Source of the DNA: Alphaproteobacteria bacterium
GTDB taxonomy: Bacteria; Pseudomonadota; Alphaproteobacteria; Rhodobacterales; Rhodobacteraceae
Assembly: GCA_030427145.1 (NCBI GenBank)
Contig: JAUHWT010000003.1
Location: 62,001-126,000, forward strand
Length of the DNA: 64,000 bases
Direction: 5' to 3'
This document shows positions 37,631 through 47,317 of the stretch, piece after piece (the stretch's first letter is position 1; each line of letters begins with the position of its first letter). Below the pieces are notes generated by a model. That model worked only from the letters and a program-made list of their open reading frames with translations, did not search any database and was not told where the DNA came from. The translations under genes were made by a program, and so were the position numbers.

Positions 37631-37939
37631 ATGCCCAAGGTTACCATCGTCTACTGGCGGGATATACCCGCTCAGGTCATCGTCGGCACGGGCCGCCGGG
37701 CCGCAAAAGTGCAGTTGCCGGAGCGGTTTGAGCAGGCGATCGACCGCTGCGCCATGAAGGTTGGGGCAAAAGATGAGGACGCATACCTAGCCGACTGGCG
37801 GAAGGGAGAACCATATGAGGTCGAAGGTGATCCCGCGGATGTCGCTTATGAAGAAGCCGCCCGACTGGATTCGCAATTTACTGTCGAAGAAATCAAGGCC
37901 CTGATTGCAAATGACGGACGGGCGCCCGCGACAACGTGA
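37631..37939 (+). CDS. 'Virulence factor' domain protein of the one-carbon operon
   Basis: Small protein of 102 residues matching the Pfam Virulence_fact pattern: VTIVYWRDIPAQVIVGTGRRAAKVQLPERFEQAIDRCAM, YLADWRKGEPY, then an acidic helix (ADVAYEEAARLDSQFTVEEIKALI). The family name comes from Brucella and says little about function. It begins a run of overlapping genes (virulence-factor, MetF-like, HAD, pterin module, activator, OsmC), so a role in methyl-folate or corrinoid metabolism is more likely than virulence. Ribosome site GGAGG precedes ATG 37631. The stop overlaps the next GTG start. Confidence 0.85.
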   Translation: MPKVTIVYWRDIPAQVIVGTGRRAAKVQLPERFEQAIDRCAMKVGAKDEDAYLADWRKGEPYEVEGDPADVAYEEAARLDSQFTVEEIKALIANDGRAPATT

Positions 37940-38883
37940 ACAACTGGAGACAAGCCGTGGCGAATATTTTGAATTTCAGCCGTCTGCGCCGTACCCCGCC
38001 CCAGGGCGGATCCTCGGAAGTTGCCGGGTTTCTCCAGGATTTTTCAATCGAGGTCATGCCACGGACCGCGGCGAAAATTGACGACTTCCGCGCCATCCTG
38101 CCTGCCGGAACGCGCGTCTACGTCGCCCACATAGACGGGTTCGAATTCGACGACATGCTCGCGACCGCCCGGCGACTGGTCGATGAGGGTTTCCAGGTGA
38201 TGCCGCACTTCCCGGCCCGTGGAATCATCGACCGCAACGATCTGAGGAACCGGATCGCCGCCTATTCCGACGTTGGAGTTCGACAGGCTCTGGTGCTTGC
38301 CGGCGGAATCGACAAGCCCCACGGCGCCTATTCCGACTCGATGCAACTGCTCGAAACCGGGCTTTTTGACGAGTTTGGGTTCACCGACCTCCATGTGGCC
38401 GGCCATCCGGAAGGCAACATGGATATCGATCCCGACGGTTCCACAACCCACGTGACGCACGCCCTGCAGTGGAAAAACGACTTCCAGACGCGCACGGACG
38501 CACGCATGGCAATCGCGACCCAGTTCTGTTTCGAATCACAGCCCGTCATCGATTGGTGTGACCGCCTCCGCGAAAACGGTATCACCCTGCCCGTTCATAT
38601 TGGGGTGGCGGGGCCAGCCAAACTGCAGACCATGATCAAGTTCGCCATGGCCTGCGGAGTCGGTCCATCGCTACGCGTGCTGCAAAAACGGGCGACCGAT
38701 CTCAGCAAGCTGGTCCTTCCGTTTGAGCCGGATCAAATCCTTTCCGAACTTGCCGCTCATAAGGCCCGAAATCCCGATTTTGCCGTCGAGCGGGTTCACT
38801 TCTTTCCGCTTGGAGGCATAACCAAAACGACGGAATACGTGAGCGGGGCAACCTCCACGGAAAACATCCGCGCCCGTGCATGA
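37936..38883 (+). CDS. MetF-like methylenetetrahydrofolate reductase paralogue
   Basis: Protein of 315 residues of the MTHFR barrel family, clearly divergent from the metF next door. Shared features: FSIEVMPRTAAKIDDF in place of FEFFPP (Glu kept), VYVAHIDGFEF in place of VSVTYGAGG, ALVLAGGIDKPHGAY, DLHVAGHPEGNMDID, ATQFCFESQPVIDWC, PVHIGVAGPAKL and VHFFPLGGITKT. The start is a GTG at 37936 overlapping the virulence-factor stop. The altered active-site blocks mean its substrate may differ from methylene-H4folate. Coupled by ATGA to the HAD gene. Confidence 0.85.
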   Translation: MNNWRQAVANILNFSRLRRTPPQGGSSEVAGFLQDFSIEVMPRTAAKIDDFRAILPAGTRVYVAHIDGFEFDDMLATARRLVDEGFQVMPHFPARGIIDRNDLRNRIAAYSDVGVRQALVLAGGIDKPHGAYSDSMQLLETGLFDEFGFTDLHVAGHPEGNMDIDPDGSTTHVTHALQWKNDFQTRTDARMAIATQFCFESQPVIDWCDRLRENGITLPVHIGVAGPAKLQTMIKFAMACGVGPSLRVLQKRATDLSKLVLPFEPDQILSELAAHKARNPDFAVERVHFFPLGGITKTTEYVSGATSTENIRARA

Positions 38884-39545
38884 CACGTTACGCACTTCTG
38901 TTTGACCTCGACGGGACGCTCGTCGAAAGCGATCCACTGCACCTGAAGGCTTTCAACAGCCTGCTGGAAAAGTATGGAATGCCAACGATGAGCGAGCCTG
39001 ATTACCGAAAACGGGTACAGGGCAGATCGAACCCTGAAATCATGCGCGACCTGTTCCCTTCTCTGCCAGGACAGCACATTGAACTCGCGGACGAAAAAGA
39101 GGACATTTTTCGCAAATCCCTCGGCAGCGACGTTCAACCCATTCATGGAATTTCCAAGCTTCTTGATTGGGCTGAAGCAGAGGGCTTGGCAACTGGCGTG
39201 GTAACCAATGCGCCGCGCGCCAATATGGAAGCCATGCTGGGCGCCACAAACCTTGAGGGCCGTTTTGAGACCATGATTGTTGGCGAGGAATGTGAACGGG
39301 CGAAACCGGACCCGATGCCCTACCAGACCGCAATGGCCAAGCTCAAAGCGACACCGTCACAATCCATTGCATTTGAGGATAGCGGGTCCGGCCTGCGGTC
39401 CGCCCGCAATGCCGGGGCACATGTATTTGGTTTAACAAGCAGCCTTGCGCCGAACGAACTTGTTCAGGCCGGAGCACACCAGACGATTGACGACTTCACC
39501 GATCCAGCCCTATGGGCGCGCATTCGAACATTGAAAGCCAACTGA
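38880..39545 (+). CDS. HAD phosphatase of the one-carbon operon
   Basis: HAD-superfamily hydrolase of 221 residues of the phosphoglycolate/beta-phosphoglucomutase type. Motif I LLFDLDGTLVESDPLHL (nucleophile Asp9), motif II TGVVTNAPRAN, motif III and IV AKPDPMPYQTA ... IAFEDSGSGLRSARNAGA. It starts inside the end of the MetF-like gene (ATGA overlap) and is followed 2 bases later by the pterin module. The substrate is unknown; a metabolite-repair or salvage phosphatase serving the pathway is a reasonable guess. Confidence 0.85.
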   Translation: MTRYALLFDLDGTLVESDPLHLKAFNSLLEKYGMPTMSEPDYRKRVQGRSNPEIMRDLFPSLPGQHIELADEKEDIFRKSLGSDVQPIHGISKLLDWAEAEGLATGVVTNAPRANMEAMLGATNLEGRFETMIVGEECERAKPDPMPYQTAMAKLKATPSQSIAFEDSGSGLRSARNAGAHVFGLTSSLAPNELVQAGAHQTIDDFTDPALWARIRTLKAN

Positions 39546-39547
39546 AA

Positions 39548-40480
39548 ATGACCAGAACCGTCGTTGAATCCCGTACGAAAACCGCAATCATCGGCTTTGA
39601 TCAGCCGTTCTGCGTCATTGGCGAGCGCATCAATCCAACGGGTCGCAAGAAACTCGCGGCCGAACTGGAAGCAGGCGACTTCTCAACGGTTGAGAAGGAC
39701 GCGCTGGAACAGGTGGCGTGTGGGGCGACCATGCTCGATATCAATGCGGGCGTGGTCTACAACTCAAACCCCAACCCGAACGAAACCGAACCGCCCCTGA
39801 TGCGTCAGGTCATCGAACTGGTTCAGGGGCTTGTGGATGTTCCGCTTTGTATCGATTCAAGCGTCCCTGGGGCGTTGCAGGCCGGCCTTGAGGTTGCCGG
39901 CGGCCGCCCCCTCCTCAATTCGGTAACGGGAGAGGAGGACCGTCTCGATCTGGTTCTGCCGCTGGTCAAAAAATACAATGTTCCCGTCGTTGCAATCTCC
40001 AATGATGACACCGGTATTTCGGAAGATCCGGATGTGCGTTTCGCTGTCGCCAAAAAGATCGTGGAGCGTGCGGCTGATTTCGGCATTCCGGCCCACGACA
40101 TCGTTGTGGATCCGCTTGTGATGCCAATTGGCGCCATGGCAACGGCCGGCCTTCAGGTATTCGCACTCGTGCGCAAACTGCGTGAGGAACTGGGCGTCAA
40201 CACCACCTGTGGCGCGTCCAACATTTCCTTCGGACTGCCAAACCGCCACGGGATCAACGCCGCGTTTCTACCGATGGCGATTGCCGCTGGCATGACCTCT
40301 GCCATCATGAATCCGGTTCGGCCACAGGAAATGGAAGCGATCCGTGCGGCAAACCTGCTCACCAACAACGATCCCCACGGTGCGACCTGGATCAAACACA
40401 ACAAGCCGCCCACCGTTGAAGGCGAGGCTCCGGCCGGTGCCCGCGCCGGGCGGGAAGGCCGCCGTCGTCGCCGGGCATAA
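39548..40480 (+). CDS. Methyltetrahydrofolate:corrinoid methyltransferase module of split methionine synthase
   Basis: Pterin-binding TIM-barrel protein of 310 residues. Motifs: CVIGERINPTGRKKLAAELEAGD, ATMLDINAGVV, VPLCIDSSVPGALQAGLE, PLLNSVTGEEDRLDLVLPLVKKY, VAISNDDTGISEDPDVR and CGASNISFGLPNRHGINAAFL, all as in the second domain of MetH and in MtgA/AcsE-type enzymes. It moves the methyl group from methyl-H4folate to the cobalt of the corrinoid protein at 17520-18227. The C-terminal extension ends in AGREGRRRRRA, the same five-arginine end as the homocysteine module and the activator. Start at ATG 39548, two bases after the HAD stop; a frame from 39512 is less likely. Confidence 0.9.
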   Translation: MTRTVVESRTKTAIIGFDQPFCVIGERINPTGRKKLAAELEAGDFSTVEKDALEQVACGATMLDINAGVVYNSNPNPNETEPPLMRQVIELVQGLVDVPLCIDSSVPGALQAGLEVAGGRPLLNSVTGEEDRLDLVLPLVKKYNVPVVAISNDDTGISEDPDVRFAVAKKIVERAADFGIPAHDIVVDPLVMPIGAMATAGLQVFALVRKLREELGVNTTCGASNISFGLPNRHGINAAFLPMAIAAGMTSAIMNPVRPQEMEAIRAANLLTNNDPHGATWIKHNKPPTVEGEAPAGARAGREGRRRRRA

Positions 40481-40497
40481 GGGACATCGCGCACATC

Positions 40498-42537
40498 ATG
40501 GGTAATTCCGCCGATCCACTTGTGATCTTCACCCCATCCGGGAAGCGGGGGCATTTTCCAAAGGGTACGGCAATACTCGATGCCGCGAGACAGCTGGGCG
40601 TCGATCTCGACTCGGTGTGTGGCGGGCGTGGCATCTGTTCCAAGTGCCAGATCAGTCCGTCCTATGGCGAGTTCTCCAAATTCGGCGTAACAGTGCAGGA
40701 TAATGCACTGTCGGAGTTTAACACGGTTGAGGAACGCTACGACCGCAAACGCGGTCTGGCAAAGGGACGGCGTCTCGGATGTCAGGCCAAAGTGGAGGGC
40801 AATGTCGTTATCGACGTACCCCCCGAAAGTCAGGTCCACAAACAGGTCGTCCGCAAACGCGCTGAAGCCCGGCAAATCATCATGGATCCTGCCACGCGGC
40901 TTTACTACGTCGAGGTTGCCGAACCGGACATGCACGAACCAAGCGGTGACCTTGAAAGGCTTGAAAATGCGCTGGCTGAGCAATGGGGGCTGGCCCATGT
41001 GAAGGGCGATCTTCGCACGGTTCAGATGCTCCAGCCCGCACTGCGCGAAGGCAAATGGAAGGTGACCTGCGCCGTGTATCACGGCAACAGCCTGGGCGAA
41101 GCCCGCATCATGCATGTCTGGCCAGGATTCTTCGAAGGTTCGATCTACGGGCTTGCGATCGACCTTGGCTCAACAACCATCGCGGGACATCTTTGCGATC
41201 TTCAGAGCGGAGAGGTCCTGGCGTCCTCGGGCCTTATGAATCCCCAGATCCGGTTCGGTGAGGATCTGATGAGCCGGGTTTCCTACGCCATGATGAATCC
41301 CGGCGGAGCGGCCGACATGACACGGGTTGTTCGCGAGGCAATCAATACTCTCGTCAACCAGGCCGCCGCGGAAGCAATGATCGATCCGGGCTTCATCATG
41401 GAAACCGTGATCGTGGCCAACCCGGTCATGCATCATCTGCTGCTGGGCATTGATCCAGTGGAACTTGGTCAGGCACCGTTTGCGCTGGCGACGGCGAAGT
41501 CCATGACCCTCTGGGCCAGCGAGATCGACATATCGATGCACCCGGACGCCAGGATCTACATCCTCCCCTGTATCGCGGGCCATGTTGGTGCGGATGCCGC
41601 CGCGGTTGCCCTCTCAGAGGCTCCAAACCAGTCCGAAGAACTCACACTGGTGGTTGACGTCGGCACGAATGCGGAAATCCTGCTTGGAGACCACCGACGT
41701 GTTCTGGCCTGTTCATCCCCGACCGGCCCCGCTTTTGAGGGTGCGCAAATTTCTTCCGGTCAACGCGCAGCACCGGGGGCCATCGAACGGGTCGAAATCG
41801 ATCCAGACACCGGAGAACCGAGGTTCCGCGTGATTGGCTGCCACCTCTGGTCTGACGAGCCAGGATTTGAGGCCGCCACAAAAACCACCGGAATAAACGG
41901 CATATGCGGTTCGGGCATCATTGAAGTGATCGCGGAAATGCGAATGGCGGGACTGATCGACCGGACCGGCCTCATTGGAAGCGCGGAACAAACCGGATGC
42001 GCCCGCTGCGTCACCGACGGTCGGACCAACTCCTATGTAATGCAGGAGGAAAACGGGCCGGGCCGCCCGCGTATCATGGTGACCCAGGGAGACGTCCGCG
42101 CCATTCAACTCGCAAAATCAGCGCTCTATGCCGGTGCCAAACTTCTGATGGATCAGCTTGGGGAATACACGCTCGGCCGAGTGGTGCTGGCCGGTGCGTT
42201 TGGTGCGCATATCTCGCCCAAACACGCCATGGTTCTGGGCATGATACCCGATTGCGAGCTCGACAAGGTAACCTCCGCAGGCAATGCCGCCGGGACCGGG
42301 GCCCGCATCGCGCTTTTGAATTCGGCATCCCGTCGCGAGGTCGAAACACTGGTGACCAATATCCAGAAGGTCGAAACGGCGATTGAACCAAAATTCCAGG
42401 AACATTTCGTCGCCGCAAACGCAATTCCACACGCGGTCGATGAATTCCCCCGTCTGCTGAGGCAGGTCAGCCTGCCCGATGTGTCGTTCAACACGGGCGG
42501 ACGGGCTGACAGCAAACGTCGGCGACGACGCGCCTGA
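40498..42537 (+). CDS. RamA-like corrinoid activation protein: ferredoxin plus ASKHA ATPase
   Basis: Protein of 679 residues that uses ATP and low-potential electrons to return oxidised Co(II) corrinoid to active Co(I). The N-terminal [2Fe-2S] ferredoxin domain has Cys41, Cys47, Cys50 and Cys95 (VCGGRGICSKC ... GCQA). The ASKHA part includes GLAIDLGSTTIAGHLCDL, GEDLMSRVSYAM, VIVANPVMHHLLLGIDP, ILPCIAGHVGADA, LVVDVGTNAEILLG and VLAGAFGAHISPKHAMVLG. The family includes RACo and RamA-like reactivators. The C-terminus is GRADSKRRRRRA, sharing the arginine tail of the two methyltransferase modules. It follows the pterin module by 17 bases. In a split MetH it replaces the SAM-dependent reactivation domain. 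Confidence 0.93.
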   Translation: MGNSADPLVIFTPSGKRGHFPKGTAILDAARQLGVDLDSVCGGRGICSKCQISPSYGEFSKFGVTVQDNALSEFNTVEERYDRKRGLAKGRRLGCQAKVEGNVVIDVPPESQVHKQVVRKRAEARQIIMDPATRLYYVEVAEPDMHEPSGDLERLENALAEQWGLAHVKGDLRTVQMLQPALREGKWKVTCAVYHGNSLGEARIMHVWPGFFEGSIYGLAIDLGSTTIAGHLCDLQSGEVLASSGLMNPQIRFGEDLMSRVSYAMMNPGGAADMTRVVREAINTLVNQAAAEAMIDPGFIMETVIVANPVMHHLLLGIDPVELGQAPFALATAKSMTLWASEIDISMHPDARIYILPCIAGHVGADAAAVALSEAPNQSEELTLVVDVGTNAEILLGDHRRVLACSSPTGPAFEGAQISSGQRAAPGAIERVEIDPDTGEPRFRVIGCHLWSDEPGFEAATKTTGINGICGSGIIEVIAEMRMAGLIDRTGLIGSAEQTGCARCVTDGRTNSYVMQEENGPGRPRIMVTQGDVRAIQLAKSALYAGAKLLMDQLGEYTLGRVVLAGAFGAHISPKHAMVLGMIPDCELDKVTSAGNAAGTGARIALLNSASRREVETLVTNIQKVETAIEPKFQEHFVAANAIPHAVDEFPRLLRQVSLPDVSFNTGGRADSKRRRRRA

Positions 42538-42635
42538 CGCTCCGAAAACGGAACCCGAGCTCCAACGACCGCGTTGCATTCACACAGGCCACATCATAGG
42601 TCTGTGTGACCACAACTTCCAACTGGAGAGCGTCA

Positions 42636-43061
42636 ATGAAACGTACAGGATCAGCCGTCTGGAACGGAGAACTCAAGACCGGGAGCGGGACCGTATCCAC
42701 CGATTCCGGAGTACTCGACAAGGTTGCGTACAGCTTCGGAAAACGTTTCGGCGACGATGCCGGCTCGAACCCCGAGGAGCTTATCGCTGCGGCGCACGCC
42801 GGATGTTATTCCATGGCCCTGTCCAACGTGCTCGGCGGCGAGGGAATGACCCCGGAAAAGATTGAAACCTCCGCAACCGTGACACTTGAGATGCTGGATG
42901 CCGGCCCGACCATCACCGCCGTTCACCTGGTGGTGAACGCGAAAGTACCGGGTGCGGATTCCGACGCGTTCCAGAAAGCCGCCGAAGGCGCCAAAACGGG
43001 CTGCCCCGTGTCCAAGGTTTTGAATGCGGAAATCACCATGGATGCGACGCTCGAGACCTGA
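42636..43061 (+). CDS. osmC: OsmC-family peroxiredoxin
   Basis: Protein of 141 residues in the OsmC/Ohr family, which reduces organic hydroperoxides through a cysteine pair. First redox cysteine in AAAHAGCYSMAL (about residue 55), second in GAKTGCPVSKVL (about 119). The spacing and N-terminal GSAVWNGELKTGSGTVSTDSGVL fit the OsmC subgroup. Start at ATG 42636 behind GGAGAG. It lies 98 bases after the activator and may be the last gene of the operon or have its own promoter. A hairpin follows. Confidence 0.92.
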   Translation: MKRTGSAVWNGELKTGSGTVSTDSGVLDKVAYSFGKRFGDDAGSNPEELIAAAHAGCYSMALSNVLGGEGMTPEKIETSATVTLEMLDAGPTITAVHLVVNAKVPGADSDAFQKAAEGAKTGCPVSKVLNAEITMDATLET

Positions 43062-43085
43062 TCCAAAATCAGTCGCCTGAAAGAA

Positions 43086-43116
43086 ACGAAGAGGAGCCTC
43101 AAATTCCTCTTCGTTC
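43086..43116 (+). terminator. Hairpin after osmC
   Basis: AACGAAGAGGA and its exact complement form an 11-bp stem with a 9-base loop, 25 bases after the osmC stop. There is no long T tail (GTTCCCC follows), so termination efficiency is uncertain. Confidence 0.55.
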
Positions 43117-43273
43117 CCCGGTTCTCTTCGGCTCAAATCATGTGCCGCGCCCGCGTCTTGCCTGCAAAACCGATTTTCTTACCAAATTCCAAACAAAACC
43201 CTAATCAGCTTAACCATTTCGTCCGACATGGCGAAATTAATTGCGTTTTTCTCCACTACCGGGACACAAAAAA

Positions 43274-43293
43274 AGGGACCCCGAAGGGTCCCT
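43274..43293 (-). terminator. Rho-independent terminator of nrdJ
   Basis: AGGGACCC / GGGTCCCT stem of 8 bp with a stable CGAA (TTCG on the minus strand) tetraloop, followed on the minus strand by a run of seven Ts. It is 70 bases beyond the nrdJ stop. Together with the hairpin after osmC it closes the 300-base gap, which contains no gene. Confidence 0.85.
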
Positions 43294-43363
43294 AGGTAGA
43301 TTTGATCGGTCGTCTTGTCCCCCAACTGCTCGACGGGATGTTGCGCGACCTTTGGCCTGTAAA

Positions 43364-46300
43364 TCAGCTGCAGCCGGAAGTTCCGCCGCAGGAGTTGCAC
43401 TTCATGCAGGTGCCGTTCCGCACCAGGGTGAAGTTCCCACATTCGTCACAGGGATCGCCCTCGTATCCCTGCATTTTCGCCCGGGCGCGTTCGTCCATCG
43501 CGGTCACGGAAGCGGAGGTCTGCACCGTTTCCGAAACCGAGACACCGCTTAGGCCGCCTTCCAGATCCATCACCTCGCTCATCGCACCGCCCTGAAGGAC
43601 CATCAGTTCCTGAGGAAGACGCTTGCGCAGGTAGCCGGTCGAGGAAACCTGACGGATCATGTCGATCGAACTCGGGTGGGAGACTTCCGTTTCCACTCCC
43701 TCGCCGCCATCCTGACCCTCGCCAACGCCGCGGCCAAGATCATCAAAGCTCTCGCCGGTGGGTTTGACATGGGCAAGGTCAGTCCGGTCCAGATAGGACA
43801 CCGCCAGTTCCCGGAAAATGTAGTCGAGGATCGACGTGGCATTCTTGATACTGTCGTTGCCCTGAACCATTCCAGCCGGCTCAAACCGGGTGAAGGTGAA
43901 GGCCTCGACAAACTCCTCAAGCGGAACGCCGTACTGAAGACCCACCGACACGGCGATTGCGAAATTGTTCATCATCGCGCGGAAGGCGGCGCCCTCCTTG
44001 TGCATGTCGATAAATATCTCGCCAAGCTGACCATCCTCATATTCACCGGTCCGCAGGTATACCTTGTGGCCACCGACAATGGCTTTCTGGGTGTATCCCT
44101 TGCGCCGTTCGGGCAGCTTCTGGCGGTTTGAGCGTTCGATCTCCTTGACGATGATCTTCTCGACGATCTTTTCAGCCATCACAGTGACGCGCTCACCCTG
44201 CGGTGCTTCGGTGAGCGTTTCTTCCAGGTCCTCGTCATCCTCGATCAGCGCGGACGAGAGCGGCTGGGAGAGTTTCGAACCATCGCGGTAAAGTGCATTC
44301 GCCTTTACGCCGAGCGACCAGCTCAACTCGTAGGCAGCCTTGCAGTCCTCAATGGATGCATCGTTCGGCATGTTGACGGTCTTGGAAATCGCGCCCGAAA
44401 TGAAGCTCTGTGCCGCCGCCATCATACGGATATGGCTCTCAACGGAGAGGTAGCGTTTGCCGATCTTGCCGCATGGGTTGGCACAGTCGAAAACAGACTG
44501 GTGCTCATCCTTCAGGTGCGGCGCTCCCTCCAGCGTCATGGTGCCACAAATGTGGTTGTTCGCGGCCTCAACCTGCTCTTTCGTGTACCCAAGGTGACGC
44601 AGGAGATCGAAGCCCGGATCGGTCAGGCGTTCCTGTGGAATACCGAGAATTCCTGTGCAAAACTCCTCACCCAGCGTCCATTGGTTGAACACGAAACGAA
44701 TGTCGAACGCGGTCGGTAGAGCCTTTTCGATCTTGTTAATCTCAGTCTGACCAAACCCGTGCCCAACAAGAGAGGTCGGGTTGATACCGGGAGCATTGTC
44801 GAGTGTGCCGTGGCCAACCGCATAGGCAACGATTTCCTCAACCTCATCCCGGGAGTAGCCGAGGTTTGAAAGTGCTGCAGGGACCGAGCGGTTGATGATC
44901 TTGAAGTAGCCACCACCCGCAAGCTTCTTAAACTTCACAAGCGCGAAGTCCGGCTCAATACCCGTGGTATCGCAATCCATTACAAGACCGATTGTGCCTG
45001 TCGGCGCGATTACCGTCGTCTGGGCGTTGCGGTAGCCGTGTTTCTCGCCAAGAGCAACGGCCTCATTCCAGACCGCATGGGCCAGGTTCAGCAGATTACC
45101 GTCTGGGCAATTGGCATGGTCGAGCGCGACCGGTGGGACCGAAAGCCCCTCATAGTCGGTCAGCGCACCCTGTGCCGCCCGGCGATGGTTCCGCATGACG
45201 CGCAGCATGTGTTTCGCGTTCTTTTCATAGCCCGGGAAAGCTCCAAGCTCCGCCGCCATTTCAGCCGACGTCCTGTAAGCCACGCCCGTCATTACGGCGG
45301 TCAACGCTCCACACAGCGCTCGGCCCTCGTCGGAGTCGTAGCTGTGACCAAGGTTCATGAGCAGGCCACCAATATTGGCGTAGCCAAGCCCCAGGGTCCG
45401 AAACCGGTAAGACAGTTCGGCAATTCGCTCCGACGGGAACTGGGCCATCAAAACCGAAATTTCCAGCGTGATGGTCCAGAGACGGCTGGCATGCATGTAG
45501 CTGCGCGCATCAAACTTGCCGTCTTTCAGGAACGTCAGAAGGTTCATCGACGCAAGGTTACAGGCGGTGTCGTCGAGAAACATGTACTCGGAGCATGGGT
45601 TGGACCCACGGATCTCACCATCCTCCGGGCATGTGTGCCAGGCGTTGATGGTATCGTGATACTGGATACCAGGATCGGCACAGGCCCAGGCCGCGTGCCC
45701 GATCTGTTCCCAAAGATCACGCGCCCGCACGGTCCGTGCAACTTCTCCATCAGTCCGTCGCACCAGTTCCCAGTCGGCGTCATCACGTACCGCCTTGAGG
45801 AACGCATCGGTCACGCGCACCGAGTTGTTCGAGTTTTGCCCGGAAACAGTCAGATATGCCTCGGAATCCCAGTCGGTGTCGTAGGTCTGAAAGTCAATCG
45901 ATGTGAAACCCTGGGCCGCGTACTGCAGGACACGGTTGATGTAGGTTTCCGGCACCATTGCCTTTTTGGCTTCACGTACCGCTTTCTTGAGCGTTGGGTT
46001 TTTCTTTGGATCAAACGCATCAGCTTCCGCGCCATCCCAGCTGCGGATGGCAGTAAAGATTGCGTTCAGCCGCTGCTCATGAACCTTGGAACCGGCGACG
46101 AGGCTCGCGACCTTCTGCTCCTCAAGAACCTTCCAGTTGATGAAGTCCTCAATATCCGGGTGATCCATGTCGCAGATCACCATTTTGGCGGCGCGACGTG
46201 TGGTGCCGCCCGACTTGATGGCGCCCGCCGCGCGGTCCCCGATCTTCAGGAACGACATTAGACCAGACGATCTACCGCCGCCGCCAAGCGACTCGTTTGC

Positions 46301-47020
46301 AGCGCGCAGCGATGAAAAGTTCGTACCGGTTCCGGAACCATATTTGAAAAGGCGTGCCTCACGGGTCCACAGGTCCATGATGCCGCCGTCGTTTACGAGG
46401 TCATCCTCAACCGACTGAATGAAGCAGGCATGCGGCTGCGGATGCTCATAAGCGGATTTCGACTTCGTCAGCTGCTCCGTCTCGAAATCGACATAATAAT
46501 GTCCCTGCCCCGGCCCATCGATGCCGTAGGCCCAGTGCAAACCGGTATTGAACCACTGCGGGCTGTTGGGCGCTCCCATCTGGCAGGCAAGCGAGTAACG
46601 CATTTCATCATAATAAGCCCGCGCATCCTCCTCGGTGGAGAAATAGCCTCCCTTCCAGCCCCAGTAGGACCAGGCCCCGGCGAGGCGGTCGAAGACCTGC
46701 TTGGCAGAGGTCTCTCCACCGTAGCGTTCTTCTTTCGGCAATTTGGCGAGCTTGGCCTCGTCCGGGACGGAGCGCCAGAGAAACGACGGCACACCCTTTT
46801 CACGCACTTTACGAGTGGCCGCCGGGACGCCAGCCTTCCGGAAATATTTTTGCGCAAGGACATCAGATGCCACCTGGCTCCAGGAAACGGGAACCTCAAG
46901 GTCGGTGAGGCTGAAGACGACCGAACCGTCGGGGCTGCGAATTTCAGAGGCGGTGGTTTTGAAATCGATCGCTCCGTAGGCACCGGTTTCGTGTTTCGTA
47001 AAGCGTCGCTCTATTTTCAT
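43364..47020 (-). CDS. nrdJ: Adenosylcobalamin-dependent (class II) ribonucleotide reductase
   Basis: Large enzyme of 1218 residues that makes deoxyribonucleotides with adenosyl-B12 radical chemistry. N-terminal [23 protein letters not shown]; active-site regions [106 protein letters not shown] and [19 protein letters not shown]-type region and a C-terminal cysteine-rich tail ([28 protein letters not shown]), probably for redox relay or zinc, follow. Length is normal, with no intein. No other ribonucleotide reductase is in the window. The gene is monocistronic, with a terminator behind and an NrdR-like site in front. Confidence 0.96.
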   Translation of the reverse strand: MKIERRFTKHETGAYGAIDFKTTASEIRSPDGSVVFSLTDLEVPVSWSQVASDVLAQKYFRKAGVPAATRKVREKGVPSFLWRSVPDEAKLAKLPKEERYGGETSAKQVFDRLAGAWSYWGWKGGYFSTEEDARAYYDEMRYSLACQMGAPNSPQWFNTGLHWAYGIDGPGQGHYYVDFETEQLTKSKSAYEHPQPHACFIQSVEDDLVNDGGIMDLWTREARLFKYGSGTGTNFSSLRAANESLGGGGRSSGLMSFLKIGDRAAGAIKSGGTTRRAAKMVICDMDHPDIEDFINWKVLEEQKVASLVAGSKVHEQRLNAIFTAIRSWDGAEADAFDPKKNPTLKKAVREAKKAMVPETYINRVLQYAAQGFTSIDFQTYDTDWDSEAYLTVSGQNSNNSVRVTDAFLKAVRDDADWELVRRTDGEVARTVRARDLWEQIGHAAWACADPGIQYHDTINAWHTCPEDGEIRGSNPCSEYMFLDDTACNLASMNLLTFLKDGKFDARSYMHASRLWTITLEISVLMAQFPSERIAELSYRFRTLGLGYANIGGLLMNLGHSYDSDEGRALCGALTAVMTGVAYRTSAEMAAELGAFPGYEKNAKHMLRVMRNHRRAAQGALTDYEGLSVPPVALDHANCPDGNLLNLAHAVWNEAVALGEKHGYRNAQTTVIAPTGTIGLVMDCDTTGIEPDFALVKFKKLAGGGYFKIINRSVPAALSNLGYSRDEVEEIVAYAVGHGTLDNAPGINPTSLVGHGFGQTEINKIEKALPTAFDIRFVFNQWTLGEEFCTGILGIPQERLTDPGFDLLRHLGYTKEQVEAANNHICGTMTLEGAPHLKDEHQSVFDCANPCGKIGKRYLSVESHIRMMAAAQSFISGAISKTVNMPNDASIEDCKAAYELSWSLGVKANALYRDGSKLSQPLSSALIEDDEDLEETLTEAPQGERVTVMAEKIVEKIIVKEIERSNRQKLPERRKGYTQKAIVGGHKVYLRTGEYEDGQLGEIFIDMHKEGAAFRAMMNNFAIAVSVGLQYGVPLEEFVEAFTFTRFEPAGMVQGNDSIKNATSILDYIFRELAVSYLDRTDLAHVKPTGESFDDLGRGVGEGQDGGEGVETEVSHPSSIDMIRQVSSTGYLRKRLPQELMVLQGGAMSEVMDLEGGLSGVSVSETVQTSASVTAMDERARAKMQGYEGDPCDECGNFTLVRNGTCMKCNSCGGTSGCS

Positions 47021-47090
47021 GTCCTGCCTCTGATACTCGTCTCCGGCCCGTTACCATGTGGCTGGCGGCTTCTGCCGCATCCAGGATAAC

Positions 47091-47106
47091 ACACCAGATA
47101 TTGTGC
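47091..47106 (-). promoter_or_regulatory. NrdR-box-like palindrome upstream of nrdJ
   Basis: On the minus strand the 16 bases read GCACAATATCTGGTGT, close to the NrdR consensus (acaCwAtATaTwGtgt) with three mismatches. It lies about 70 bases before the nrdJ start, where the ATP/dATP-sensing repressor NrdR would act. A second box at the usual spacing is not clear. The rest of the 297-base gap to galM shows no gene. Confidence 0.5.
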
Positions 47107-47317
47107 GCGTCTGAATTTCGAGTACTAATTGCAGGCAAAGAGGCCGCCCGGTCAACCAAAATATATGCGAATTTCGCACATTTTGTGGTTGACACCAATG
47201 CACCCCCTACACCGGGTAGTGGTTAATTTTCATTAACGATTGCAGATAGTTACAATGAAATAAGGCGGTTCCGCGACAGAATCACGAACTCCGCCTTTGC
47301 TTCGCCAAAAAATTGAT

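Noticed and set aside
37631-37939. Pathogenicity role implied by the 'virulence factor' family name
   Set aside because: Gene context is one-carbon metabolism; the name derives from one Brucella protein.
45038-46261. Open frame of about 400 codons on the plus strand
   Set aside because: Lies entirely antisense to nrdJ, which is intact; composition is typical of a GC-bias shadow frame.
43364-47020. Intein or split in nrdJ
   Set aside because: Reading frame is continuous, length is normal for the family, and no intein splice motifs are seen.
47223-47237. TTAATTTTCATTAAC as a CtrA box upstream of nrdJ
   Set aside because: The spacing between the two TTAA halves is 6, not 7, bases.
47021-47317. 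Cobalamin riboswitch in front of nrdJ
   Set aside because: No B12-box-like sequence or multi-stem leader was found; only an NrdR-like palindrome.
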